A stretch of 64,000 bases of DNA. Source: Bacteroidota bacterium (GTDB lineage: Bacteria; Bacteroidota; Bacteroidia; Chitinophagales; Chitinophagaceae). The DNA is taken from NCBI GenBank assembly GCA_018267955.1, contig JAFDXL010000002.1, positions 186,001 through 250,000 of the forward strand, written 5' to 3'. A program made the position numbers and the translations under genes. The notes beneath the pieces are model-generated. The model ran no database searches, was not told the origin of the DNA, and saw only the letters and a program-made list of their open reading frames with translations. Below are positions 47,009 to 55,221 of the stretch, in pieces (within the stretch, counting starts at the first letter, position 1; each line of letters starts with the position of its first letter).

Positions 47009-47721
47009 TACAAAAAATACTAAATGGCAAAGTTGCAGTTATTACGGGTGCATCAAGCGGAATAGGTAAGGCTATAGCCAAACGCTTTGCAAACGAAGGT
47101 GCGCACGTGGTTATTGCATCCCGAGATATTGTCAAGGGACAGGACGTTGTGAATGAGATTGTTGATTCAGGTAATAATGCAATCTTTATACAATGTGATG
47201 TCCGTAGAGAAGAAGATATTAAATTCCTCTTTGAAGAGACGATGAAAAAATACCAATATATAGATATAGTAGTTGCTAATGCCGGTATTAGTGGTGGAAA
47301 AGAGAGAGTGATTGATTATGATCTGACGAAGTGGAGCGATGTTTTACAGACCAACTTGACCGGGGCTTTTCTTACAATGCGTGAAGGCTTCAAAAGTATG
47401 GTTGGAAAGGGTGGTCATATAATTGCAATCAGTTCACAAGCCGGGATTGAAGGTTATGCCGGAAAAGGGGCTTATTGTGCATCAAAATTTGGTGTGAGAG
47501 GCTTAGCGCATGCTCTTGCAGAAGAAGGGCGCGCGTTTAATATTAATGTTTCTACAATTTGCCCAGGCACGACTGATACGCCAATTCTAAAAGCTTCACA
47601 GACAAATGTTCAGAATCCTATGAATGTAGATGCTGTTGCAGATGCAGCAATTTATTTAGCTACATTAAGGGGCAATGCTTTGGTGCGAGATATTGTGCTT
47701 GAAAGAATGATTCTACAATAA
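46999..47721 (+). CDS. Short-chain dehydrogenase/reductase (SDR)
   Basis: A 240-aa classical SDR. It has the cofactor motif VAVITGASSGIGKAIAKRF (TGxxxGIG), NAG in VVANAGISGG, the catalytic Ser in HIIAISSQAG and the YxxxK motif in GAYCASKFGVRG. Thr/Arg after the second strand (ASRD) suggests NADP(H) preference. Its start overlaps the isonitrile-synthase-like gene by 10 bp, so it is translationally coupled to it and is probably the last enzyme of the cluster. Confidence 0.92.
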   Translation: MEMIQKILNGKVAVITGASSGIGKAIAKRFANEGAHVVIASRDIVKGQDVVNEIVDSGNNAIFIQCDVRREEDIKFLFEETMKKYQYIDIVVANAGISGGKERVIDYDLTKWSDVLQTNLTGAFLTMREGFKSMVGKGGHIIAISSQAGIEGYAGKGAYCASKFGVRGLAHALAEEGRAFNINVSTICPGTTDTPILKASQTNVQNPMNVDAVADAAIYLATLRGNALVRDIVLERMILQ

Positions 47722-47784
47722 GGCATGACGATACTTGGTGATCGTGCCATTGAACAGATTGAGACAGGGCATCATCGTTATTCC

Positions 47785-47956
47785 ATTCATGTTGGCGGTG
47801 GGATGGTTAGTTACAAGCGCTAACTACGGGCGCTCATTTCTCTAAGCAGTATTTTCCTCTGCCTGCGGCATTCATCGCGAAATAAAATACAGCTTGTTCA
47901 TTCGCTGAACCCTCCGTTGTGGTCACACTTGTCACCATCAACCACCATGAAAGGAA
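47785..47956 (+). repeat. Inverted-repeat leader 3, upstream of ArdC-N-like gene
   Basis: The same architecture as leaders 1 and 2 but more diverged. TTCATG near 47785-47790 pairs with CATGAA at 47946-47951. The core ATTTTCCTCTGCCTGCGGCATTCATCG lies near 47851-47877, and AAAATACAGCTTG (47884-47896) is complementary to CTAAGCAGTATTTT on the left. It ends immediately before the gene's AAAGGA and ATG. Confidence 0.55.
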
Positions 47957-47962
47957 CAAACG

Positions 47963-48220
47963 ATGACACAAACTATCTCTAAAAACCCGATCAATTTTGC
48001 AACAGGCAAAGAATACAGAAACGATAACGCACAGTTATTGCTTGATGCTATGAAGCAAAACAACTATTCGTCTAATGAATTTGCTACCATGAAGCAATGG
48101 AACGCTCAAAACGAAACTGTCCGTAAAGGTCAGAAAGGTGTCCGTATCACTTTTGAAAGCCGTGCCGGAGAAACTGTTGCTTTCTTGTTCAACCGTGAAC
48201 AGCTGGTCGTTTACGAATAA
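47963..48220 (+). CDS. Short ArdC N-domain-like protein
   Basis: An 85-aa protein resembling only part of the ArdC N-terminal ssDNA-binding domain: FATGKEYRNDNAQLLLDAM, FATMKQWNAQNETVRKGQKGVRITF. The same blocks are in the full ArdC at 40134 (YNGVNVLLLW, WASFRQWNQQRETIRKCEKGT). The zincin domain is missing. It has its own leader, a good RBS (AAAGGAAC) and its own terminator, so it looks like a complete small gene rather than a truncation. A minimal antirestriction or ssDNA-binding role is inferred. Confidence 0.75.
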   Translation: MTQTISKNPINFATGKEYRNDNAQLLLDAMKQNNYSSNEFATMKQWNAQNETVRKGQKGVRITFESRAGETVAFLFNREQLVVYE

Positions 48221-48236
48221 TCCATCTTAGAATATC

Positions 48237-48269
48237 AGCGGAGCTTCCTTACAGAAGCTCCGCTTTTTT
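48237..48269 (+). terminator. Rho-independent terminator after the ArdC-N-like gene
   Basis: AGCGGAGCTTC (48237-48247) pairs perfectly with GAAGCTCCGCT (48254-48264) around CTTACA, followed by T6. It separates this gene from the convergent relaxase operon. Confidence 0.9.
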
Positions 48270-48281
48270 GTGTAAGTATAT

Positions 48282-48665
48282 TTATTCTGCTTTACTTGTC
48301 ACTTTGATCTCATGGACAACGGGTCTATCGCTTTCTTCCAGTTCCTGATACCGCTTATCCATGCAATGGATTAATTTATTGGCCTGCGTCATGATCTCAT
48401 GGAACAGGGCCTCCAACCTTTGCCCCTTTAATTCGACCAAATGGGTGCTGAACTCCACTAGCAGGGAACCGTCATCCTTTTTAAAAGCACAGGTGATCAG
48501 ATAGCTATAGTTGAAAAACTGCATCCTGCCATCCGCCCACGCGAAGGCAAGGTTGCGGATATTGCCTCCCGCAGGATAATAATCCGGGTGAATACCATCC
48601 ACCGGATTACCCGCAGGATTGTTTTCTTTATACGCATCAAATTTTAATTCAAAGTCCCGGCTCAT
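48282..48665 (-). CDS. Uncharacterised protein at the end of the relaxase operon
   Basis: A 127-aa soluble protein of mixed alpha/beta character with no motif I recognise. It overlaps the end of the relaxase gene by 17 bp, so it is expressed with it. It contains a hydrophobic strand-rich middle (IRNLAFAWADGRMQFFNYSYLITCAF) and a helical part (RLEALFHEIMTQANKLIHCM). It may be a transfer accessory protein, but function is unknown. Confidence 0.7.
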   Translation of the reverse strand: MSRDFELKFDAYKENNPAGNPVDGIHPDYYPAGGNIRNLAFAWADGRMQFFNYSYLITCAFKKDDGSLLVEFSTHLVELKGQRLEALFHEIMTQANKLIHCMDKRYQELEESDRPVVHEIKVTSKAE

Positions 48666-51387
48666 AATCCTCGTATAGCTGTGAGTAATCGATTGTCTTA
48701 TCCTGTTCTACGTGCGGCAGTAGCTCAGGAGCCTGTTCCATTTCCAGTATCTTGTTATATTCGATGTGCTTATCTGCCAGCGACCTGACCAGTTCCATCG
48801 CACTCGCACGATCCCCGGTCTGGCTGGCACGGAACAACAACTCTTCGCGGTCATCGGTATAGATATGCACTTTCTCCCTGGCACGGGAAACGGACACATA
48901 GAACTGCTTGGCATTGGTCGCACCAAAGGTCGTGGCAGGTTGTGCAACAAATACTTCATCAACGGTCTTACCCTGTGAGGCATGGGATGTGATGCAATGG
49001 GCATGGGTGATATTGCCGAAGTCAGGATCAACCCGGTACACCATCTTGCTTTTCGGGTTTTGCAATATCAGGCCGTTTCTTTTGTTGGCAGCGATAACAT
49101 CCAGCACAAAGCCGTTATCCATACGCTTCCTATCCTTATCGAACCCGTTGCGGGTGATCTGCATTTTATCGCCTTTGGCAACTGGAATGATTTTGCGTTC
49201 ATACACATCAAAATGCTCCGGCTTTGATAGATCAAGAAGACCCTTGCGGCCTTCCGCATCTTTCAGGAAAACATTCTGTTCTTTGATATCCTCGATCTGC
49301 CAGCGGCTTCCCCGCTTAATGCCTTTCTGGTTTTGGTTGAACTGCACGAACAACCCTTTTTCAAGATTGCGGGGATCGGTCTTCTCCGCCGCTGTAAAGC
49401 CCTTGCTTTTCAGCCGTTCGATTGACATTTCCCGCTTACCGATATGCCCCGCCACTTTCAGGCTTTCCCTGATCTGTTCCGTCAGGCGTTCGCCCTGATC
49501 GTGCGTAGGGGCAATGACCAATACTTCCTTTCCGGCTTTGACTGCCGACATATAATCATGCAGCAATGTCCCGTGATCCTGCATTTCCTTGATAGCATCA
49601 ATGCCGTCCAGCTTCTTAAAGCCATCCCATACATTGCCTTTGGACAGGTCAGCCACCGCGCTACGGTACACCACATCTTTCTGGCGGTAGATCTTATCGA
49701 CCTCTGCCACATGGATGCCTCCAACAGTGTTGAGGATGCGCAAGGCATCGCCACGCACGACGCTGGCGTGCTGGCGGGTATCACCGCCCAGGATCAGCCT
49801 TGCCTTTTGCTTTGTGGCTAATTCCAGTAGGGCTGCCATGTCTTTAGTCCCAAGCATTCCCGCTTCATCCACCCATAGCACCTGGCCCCGTAGGCTATGC
49901 TGCTTCTCCGGGTTGTTGAGCAAACCTGCAACTGTATTGGCATCCGCAAAGCCTTCATCCCGCAACACCCCCCTTGAAGCCCTTGCTGTCGGCGCTACCA
50001 CAGTGACGCTTTTACCGGATTGTTTGATCAGGTTGACAGCTTCGGTCATCAACGTGGTCTTGCCAGCCCCAGCAGCACCGCGCACGATGGACACCCTATC
50101 GGAAGTGGTCAGGATATGCCGGATGGCCTGTCCCTGCTGCCCAGGAGCTTTGATCTCCGGCAAGGCATTATACAGTGGTGTAAAGACGTTCTTGCCGTCA
50201 CGGGCAAGTTGTACCATCCGTTGTTCTTCTCGCAGCACTTCTTTTGTCGTACACATCCATTGACCGCTATCCTCGACCTGTATCAGGTCGGGCAGGGCTT
50301 GCAGCGCATCGGCCACATCATCAACAGAAACAGCTTTGCCGATACTGTGTTTTAAGGCCGTTGCCGCCAGCGCGTTAAACGGCACGACCGATGCTCGTTC
50401 AAAATGGTGCAGCATAGTATAATCAATGCAGGCTTGCAGGGTCTTTTCTTTATTCGGTTCCGGGGTCACCTTGGGTGCAAAGCGCACAGGCGGGTTGTCC
50501 ACCGCCTGTTTGCCCTGTTCCAGTCCTGCGATCTGGCTTCTCCATTCAGCCTTTAATTCTTCCATGCTGAGGCCGCTTTGTTTTTTTGCACGGGTGCGTG
50601 CACCGAGTTCACCCAGTTGTTTTGCATCAGTGATGCCTTTTTCCTTAGCGATACGCCCGATGGCATCGGTGCGTTTGCTGAACAAGGCGATCACTTCTTT
50701 GGGTATGCCCTCGACCTCGAAGGATTTGGCGGTCGGCCTGACCTGGTAGCCCAGCTCGACCATTTTATCAGCCAACCGTTTGTGAAACACCGCTTGGAAG
50801 TATGGCATCTGCCGGGCGATCTCCCTTAGCTTTCCGGCCTTAACCCTGTTTTCGGTTTCATCCCACGCAAGATTGAAGACAAAACAATGGGCGTGCAAAT
50901 GCGGGTCAGGCGCAAAGCCCTCAACGGGCCTTGCTGTCTGGTGTATAAAATCCGCCCATATCAGCTCGCCGGAATCCCTGTCCTGTGATACGCCGCCCTT
51001 GCGTACCCGCACCTTTGCTAGCGCCTCCATCTCGCGCATCGTTGCCGCTACGCAATCGCGGAAAGCATCGCGTATGTGACTATCCTTTGCCAATGCATTT
51101 AAAACCGATACCGATTTGGGAACATGGAAATTAACATCGTAACCAATCTTCCTTTCCTGTTTTGTACGTGGCGTGAGAGGCAACCCGGTATGCGGATGGC
51201 GGTTTTCACACAAGGCAAAGAAAGCCTCTTTTGTCACCGGGCCAGTGATGCCCAGTCGATTTGACAGGCGGCCCTGAAAGATGCCGTTCAGCTCTTGCCC
51301 GTCTATATAATAATCTGACTTGGCTAATGCTTCTGTGTAGTATGCTTTAGCATGTGCTGAAGACATGCTCTGTATCATCCTGATCAT
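48649..51387 (-). CDS. MobF-family relaxase/helicase (TrwC/TraI-like)
   Basis: About 912 aa from ATG 51387 (MIRMIQSMSSAHAKAYY, the usual MobF N-terminus); a TTG start at 51420 is possible. The relaxase domain (1-300) has candidate nicking tyrosines Tyr16/Tyr17 and Tyr26/Tyr27 and the metal-binding triad in PDPHLHAHCFVFN. The helicase part has VRGAAGAGKTTLMTEA (Walker A), VLWVDEAGMLG (Walker B) and a C-terminal RecD-like motif HCITSHASQGKTVDEV. It nicks oriT, becomes attached to the 5' end and pilots and unwinds the strand during transfer. This defines the element as mobilizable. The upstream coupling-protein genes are on the same strand. Confidence 0.95.
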   Translation of the reverse strand: MIRMIQSMSSAHAKAYYTEALAKSDYYIDGQELNGIFQGRLSNRLGITGPVTKEAFFALCENRHPHTGLPLTPRTKQERKIGYDVNFHVPKSVSVLNALAKDSHIRDAFRDCVAATMREMEALAKVRVRKGGVSQDRDSGELIWADFIHQTARPVEGFAPDPHLHAHCFVFNLAWDETENRVKAGKLREIARQMPYFQAVFHKRLADKMVELGYQVRPTAKSFEVEGIPKEVIALFSKRTDAIGRIAKEKGITDAKQLGELGARTRAKKQSGLSMEELKAEWRSQIAGLEQGKQAVDNPPVRFAPKVTPEPNKEKTLQACIDYTMLHHFERASVVPFNALAATALKHSIGKAVSVDDVADALQALPDLIQVEDSGQWMCTTKEVLREEQRMVQLARDGKNVFTPLYNALPEIKAPGQQGQAIRHILTTSDRVSIVRGAAGAGKTTLMTEAVNLIKQSGKSVTVVAPTARASRGVLRDEGFADANTVAGLLNNPEKQHSLRGQVLWVDEAGMLGTKDMAALLELATKQKARLILGGDTRQHASVVRGDALRILNTVGGIHVAEVDKIYRQKDVVYRSAVADLSKGNVWDGFKKLDGIDAIKEMQDHGTLLHDYMSAVKAGKEVLVIAPTHDQGERLTEQIRESLKVAGHIGKREMSIERLKSKGFTAAEKTDPRNLEKGLFVQFNQNQKGIKRGSRWQIEDIKEQNVFLKDAEGRKGLLDLSKPEHFDVYERKIIPVAKGDKMQITRNGFDKDRKRMDNGFVLDVIAANKRNGLILQNPKSKMVYRVDPDFGNITHAHCITSHASQGKTVDEVFVAQPATTFGATNAKQFYVSVSRAREKVHIYTDDREELLFRASQTGDRASAMELVRSLADKHIEYNKILEMEQAPELLPHVEQDKTIDYSQLYEDYEPGL

Positions 51388-51460
51388 ACGCACTGATGTT
51401 GTTCCTGTGAGCGGCAACAAATCGCTGTTGCAGATTCGTTGCCGCGCAGTAAATCATACT

Positions 51461-51542
51461 TTAGCTGTGTTAGGTCAGTTTTCTGATCTCATATAAGTCA
51501 GTATAACAATTTATATCAGACATCTCCCCTAAGCACAGCTTA
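51461..51542. other. Inverted repeat between relaxase and coupling-protein operon; candidate oriT or attenuator
   Basis: TTAGCTGTGTTAGG (51461-51474) is nearly complementary to CCTAAGCACAGCTTA (51528-51542). Inside lies a smaller repeat TCAGTTTTCTGA. Placement beside the MobF relaxase start is where oriT is often found. No nick site can be assigned by eye, and a transcription attenuator is equally possible. Confidence 0.35.
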
Positions 51543-51546
51543 TGGG

Positions 51547-52323
51547 TTATTTGACCTCTTCAAAATCAATATCCTCCGCATCACCACCCAACATTTCCCT
51601 TAGCATACGCTCACGCATTTTGGGGTCTTTAGGCACAGGGCCATCATAATCAAAACCTTTTTCGGTGTGCTTACCATTCAGAAAGAACTCTGAAAGCTCT
51701 TCGTTACAGATGATCTCATCACCTTTATCTTTCATAAAATCCGTTGCTAGATAGTAGGAAGCCATATAGCCCAATGAATAAATCAGAGCGCAGATGATAA
51801 AGATCAAACCGATAGGCTGTTTCATAAATGTCAGAATGACACCCGCAATGAAGAAGATACCGGGTTCGATCAACAGGCTCATGGTCTTGGTAGTAGGATA
51901 ATCATTGCCAATTTTTATTTTCAAAAGCGCAGGGATCGGCTTCCCTTCCGACCAAGTAAACATCGGGACATCCCAAATAGAAGGAAGTGCCAGTACCTCT
52001 CTGTAGCGTTGGTAAACGGAATAGAGATAAAGAGCCGTATAGACATACCATGTACCGAAGTATTTAGAGATTAGTTCAGTGTTTGGGCTTCCAAATCCAC
52101 GACACAGAAAGAGTGGCGCAGCGATGAAGAACACCCCAATCAGGATGCTCAGGAGAATGTTAAAGTAGCGGTCCCCGAAATCTTTACGGGTGATCACTTC
52201 GATGGGAACCCTGAATAGGTATGACAGTGATAAGAAGAGGTTCATAAAGAACCTTTTCAGCCTAGCAGGTCTACCGAAGACAGTGTGGTAATAGGAAACT
52301 TTGTTGTTGTTCTTGTTGCTCAT
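51547..52323 (-). CDS. Membrane protein paired with the coupling ATPase
   Basis: A 258-aa protein with about four to five hydrophobic segments (around residues 50-75, 85-105, 150-172 and 175-195). The N-terminus is basic (GRPARLKRFFMNL) and the C-terminus acidic, ending GGDAEDIDFEEVK. I do not recognise a family. It starts 5 bp after the end of the T4CP-like gene. Because that ATPase lacks the usual N-terminal transmembrane helices, this protein could be its membrane anchor. A role in transfer is inferred from the operon. Confidence 0.7.
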   Translation of the reverse strand: MSNKNNNKVSYYHTVFGRPARLKRFFMNLFLSLSYLFRVPIEVITRKDFGDRYFNILLSILIGVFFIAAPLFLCRGFGSPNTELISKYFGTWYVYTALYLYSVYQRYREVLALPSIWDVPMFTWSEGKPIPALLKIKIGNDYPTTKTMSLLIEPGIFFIAGVILTFMKQPIGLIFIICALIYSLGYMASYYLATDFMKDKGDEIICNEELSEFFLNGKHTEKGFDYDGPVPKDPKMRERMLREMLGGDAEDIDFEEVK

Positions 52324-52328
52324 AGTTT

Positions 52329-53891
52329 TTATTTTTTACGCGTTATATAATGCTGGTTGAAACTGACGTTCTTGAAATTGCTGTTTTTGGTGAGCTGCTT
52401 GCCCTGTACGTGCATCACACCTTCGACCATACCTTTATTGCCCGGCCCAGTTTTCAGGGTCACGAATTTTTCCGGCCTCATTATACTTTGCAATTCCCAT
52501 GAATGGCTTTTTGTAGTAGAGAACTCTCCTGATACCGTTCGGGAATGATTCTCTTTTTTGAAGAAGTCCTGGCCAATCAGGGCGGAAGCATAATTGTTGG
52601 TTTCTATATCGGCGTTGGCATGGAATATCTTGGTTCCCAGCGTACCCAAAAAACCCTTAACCCTATAGTCGCCGTCCTTCCCTCCAAGCGCGGCAAAATA
52701 ATTTGGTAAGTTCTGTGAGATATATACAGTTGCGATACGGCTTGACCTCGCTGTGGCTTGGTACACAGCATCGTGTTCGTGCAAAAAGGTCTGGCTCTCA
52801 TCGGCCCATAAAAACACGGGCAGTCCGTTTTCAGTGATGCGGCGACGTTCCATCGCACGTTGCCAGATATACTTGAACATGATTTGTGCATCACGTCCTA
52901 CCTTGTGATAGTCCTTAACGGGTAAACTGATCAAGATGATTTTGCCTTTCAGACTATCTTCCGGGGTGAAGTTGGAGCTATAGCGGCAGAACAAGGAATA
53001 GACGGGATCACGCAACAAATTATTCAGGAAGCCCAACAGGTTGAAGTCAATGATGGAGCGGGTCTTTTCAGCAATGTTGCGGTAAGTGTCAGTGAAGAAG
53101 TTATTGATAAAGCCCATCGTACGAACATCGGGCAGGGCATCCGATGCCAGCCGAGTGAACTCGTGGTTATTCTTGATCTTGCCTATATCTTCAGGACTGA
53201 GCTTTGCTTTCCATGCTGCCACCCGTAGTGCGGTTTTTTCCATTGCCAGCCGGTAGGCAAGCCTGAAAGGATCTTCAGGTATTTTCGTGTCTTTTGATCC
53301 GGCTTTCGCGTCTTTTGATACGGTTGTTGCGGCGGGTTGTTGTGCTGCAATCCGTTTCGGCGCTGCCTGCGCGATCTCGTAAAGAAGCTGAACCGTCACC
53401 TTGCCATAGGCCAGCAGGCACAGATCGATCGTGTTGGCGAGCAGCATATCCATTGCGCCCTGCCAGAAGCTGTCATCCGATTGTGTAGCGCCTGACTTAT
53501 CTTGCCCTGCATTGATCACCGTTTTTAAGACCTGTACGATATTCATCGTCAGCGACTTTTTGCCAGCTGCAGCAGATTCATATTCAAGGAAATTGAAGTG
53601 ATTCGTACCATCCGGTTCTACGATGATGAGGTCGCCCGACCTGCCCGTGATGCGGCAGTACTCCTGCCATTGTTGCTTTTCATCATGCTTGGCGGTCAAT
53701 ACCAGCCCCCCGAAACCTTCGGCAAGGTATTTGAGCGCCAGCGTGCGACCTGACCCGCTGGTTTTGCCCGAACCGATACCCCCGAATATCTGTACACCCT
53801 CTACGGCATTTCGCACGGTCCATGCGGCACGGTGACCATTGGAAGAAAAGTCCATCAATACGGTATCAAGGTTATAATCCTGTTTTGCCAT
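52329..53891 (-). CDS. Type IV coupling protein-like ATPase (TraD/TraG/VirD4 family), without N-terminal membrane segments
   Basis: A 520-aa AAA-type ATPase. Walker A is GGIGSGKTSGSGRTLA near residues 36-50 and Walker B is PVFLWADESQTFLHEHD, followed by the sensor-like TARSSRIATVYISQNLPNYFA block typical of TraD/TraM-recognition domains. An all-alpha-like insertion lies at about 170-260. Coupling proteins bring the relaxosome to the secretion channel and pump DNA. Standard family members have two N-terminal transmembrane helices; here the ATPase fold starts almost at once. It lies upstream of the relaxase on the same strand. Confidence 0.88.
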   Translation of the reverse strand: MAKQDYNLDTVLMDFSSNGHRAAWTVRNAVEGVQIFGGIGSGKTSGSGRTLALKYLAEGFGGLVLTAKHDEKQQWQEYCRITGRSGDLIIVEPDGTNHFNFLEYESAAAGKKSLTMNIVQVLKTVINAGQDKSGATQSDDSFWQGAMDMLLANTIDLCLLAYGKVTVQLLYEIAQAAPKRIAAQQPAATTVSKDAKAGSKDTKIPEDPFRLAYRLAMEKTALRVAAWKAKLSPEDIGKIKNNHEFTRLASDALPDVRTMGFINNFFTDTYRNIAEKTRSIIDFNLLGFLNNLLRDPVYSLFCRYSSNFTPEDSLKGKIILISLPVKDYHKVGRDAQIMFKYIWQRAMERRRITENGLPVFLWADESQTFLHEHDAVYQATARSSRIATVYISQNLPNYFAALGGKDGDYRVKGFLGTLGTKIFHANADIETNNYASALIGQDFFKKENHSRTVSGEFSTTKSHSWELQSIMRPEKFVTLKTGPGNKGMVEGVMHVQGKQLTKNSNFKNVSFNQHYITRKK

Positions 53892-53903
53892 TAGTTTAAC
53901 GTT

Positions 53904-54509
53904 TTAATCTTTTTCCATTTCAGGTTCGTCAGGTTCAATCTCCATATCGGATCTATCCAGTTCTTCCAGCTTCCCGAAATTGAGCTGTAGCGTATAGGGC
54001 TGCTGCTGATCGGGGAGTTCGGGTTGCTGTTGCTCCTGTGCGCGTTCCTCTTGATAGGCTTGCAGCCAGGTCACATTCAGCTCCTTGTCATCAGGGGCTT
54101 TTTCTTTCTCCGGTGCGTCCTTATCCGCTTTAGGTTCGGACATATCAGAGAAGGTCAGCCTGAACTGGTCGGCAGTTTGTACTTTATCCGGAGGAGCCTG
54201 TTCATCCGGTTCCAGTTCATAGGTCGCTTCGTTATCGCCTTTCTCTTTATCATCGATGCGGTCATGGATCTCTGCCAGCACCATGCTTTCGTACATCTGC
54301 ATTTGTTCCGCAGGTGTGGGAATGGATTTTTGCTCCTTGAATTTCATGTTGCCATCAACAAGGTTCCCGAATTGCTGCGGGTAGTTCAGCTCATAGTTAT
54401 CATTGGCGGCAACCAGCTCATTCCATTTCTGGTGGATGCCATTTATTATATCAGGGTCATCGATCTGATATAGTAGCTCTTGCATTTCCTTGGGCATCTG
54501 TCTGGCCAT
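53904..54509 (-). CDS. Acidic uncharacterised protein of the transfer operon
   Basis: A 201-aa highly acidic protein. The N-terminal half is helical (MQELLYQIDDPDIINGIHQKWNELV) and the C-terminal half is low-complexity and rich in Glu/Asp/Pro/Gln (APEKEKAPDDKE, EEERAQEQQQPELPDQQQ-like). It is not membrane-associated. It ends 12 bp before the T4CP-like gene and is likely co-transcribed. An adaptor role with the coupling protein is possible, but no homology is recognised. Confidence 0.68.
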   Translation of the reverse strand: MARQMPKEMQELLYQIDDPDIINGIHQKWNELVAANDNYELNYPQQFGNLVDGNMKFKEQKSIPTPAEQMQMYESMVLAEIHDRIDDKEKGDNEATYELEPDEQAPPDKVQTADQFRLTFSDMSEPKADKDAPEKEKAPDDKELNVTWLQAYQEERAQEQQQPELPDQQQPYTLQLNFGKLEELDRSDMEIEPDEPEMEKD

Positions 54510-54586
54510 AGCTTTCCTGTTAGGCGTTTTTGACTATCCTTTACGTTTAAATATTTTTCTGTGTTATCGGGAACGGGCCTCTTTAT

Positions 54587-54871
54587 CTATGGCTCCGGTT
54601 CAGGGTCATCCATATCCATGTCGATGCCTTTTTCCCGGTCAGGGGTCAGGTCATCATAATGATCCGGCAGCTTCATCCAGCTTATATAAAGTGTTTGCTC
54701 CCGTTCAAACTCCTGATGTCCTGCCACGATCCCCTGTGCGTGATCGCCGGGAACGTTTTCCAACACTTTGGACAATTCTTCCGCCACGTCAGGGAAGTGC
54801 TTGTGAATGGCATAGCCCTGGTTGAAGCCCCTTACAAAATCAGCTGATGGTTCCTGTTCGATCTGCTCCAT
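54587..54871 (-). CDS. Small uncharacterised protein of the transfer operon
   Basis: A 94-aa acidic helical protein. The N-terminus reads MEQIEQEPSADFVRGFNQGYAIHKHFPDVAEEL, a pattern I have seen in small proteins of Bacteroidota mobile elements, and the C-terminus is Asp/Glu/Pro-rich. It lies 2 bp after the HTH gene on the same strand. Function is unknown. Confidence 0.62.
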   Translation of the reverse strand: MEQIEQEPSADFVRGFNQGYAIHKHFPDVAEELSKVLENVPGDHAQGIVAGHQEFEREQTLYISWMKLPDHYDDLTPDREKGIDMDMDDPEPEP

Positions 54872-54873
54872 AG

Positions 54874-55149
54874 TTAGAAAGTGTTTTTAGCGTTCTTGTC
54901 CAGATATTCTTCTATTGAGATCCTATCGTACAGGATCACGCGCTTTTGTGGCTGCGAGAACCTTATCTTGCCATTGTCCCTGAGCGACTGGAGAGATGTT
55001 TTACTTTTGATGTTCAGCATAGACATTGCTTCGCCAGGTGTTACCCAGCGGTTCCTTTCTACTGAATCCGCAGGGATCAGTCGGGCATAGACCTTTTCGA
55101 TCAGCACATAAAATGCAGGCTCTTCAAGACAAATGATTTCGATTGGCAT
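54874..55149 (-). CDS. Helix-turn-helix (excisionase-like) DNA-binding protein
   Basis: A 91-aa protein with an HTH_17-type domain: WVTPGEAMSMLNIKSKTSLQSLRDNGKI, then a wing RVILYDRISIEEYLDKN. Similar proteins are very common near integrases and mobilization genes of Bacteroidota elements and act as excision factors or regulators. It heads the transfer operon; a strong terminator lies upstream of it. Confidence 0.85.
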   Translation of the reverse strand: MPIEIICLEEPAFYVLIEKVYARLIPADSVERNRWVTPGEAMSMLNIKSKTSLQSLRDNGKIRFSQPQKRVILYDRISIEEYLDKNAKNTF

Positions 55150-55184
55150 ATCTTCAATTAAAAATTCTTGATCATAAGAGGATT

Positions 55185-55218
55185 AATAAAACAGGGGAAA
55201 CAAGTCCCCTGTTTTATT
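55185..55218 (-). terminator. Rho-independent terminator after the small protein at 55222
   Basis: Perfect 13-bp stem AATAAAACAGGGG (55185-55197) and CCCCTGTTTTATT (55206-55218) with an AAACAAGT loop. The A/T-rich stem base provides a U tract on the minus strand. It lies directly after the stop of the 66-aa gene. Confidence 0.85.
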
Positions 55219-55221
55219 AGG

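Noticed and set aside
48908-50829. Several 80-196 codon plus-strand frames opposite the relaxase gene
   Set aside because: They are shadows of the higher-GC MobF coding sequence; the relaxase and helicase motifs on the minus strand are decisive.
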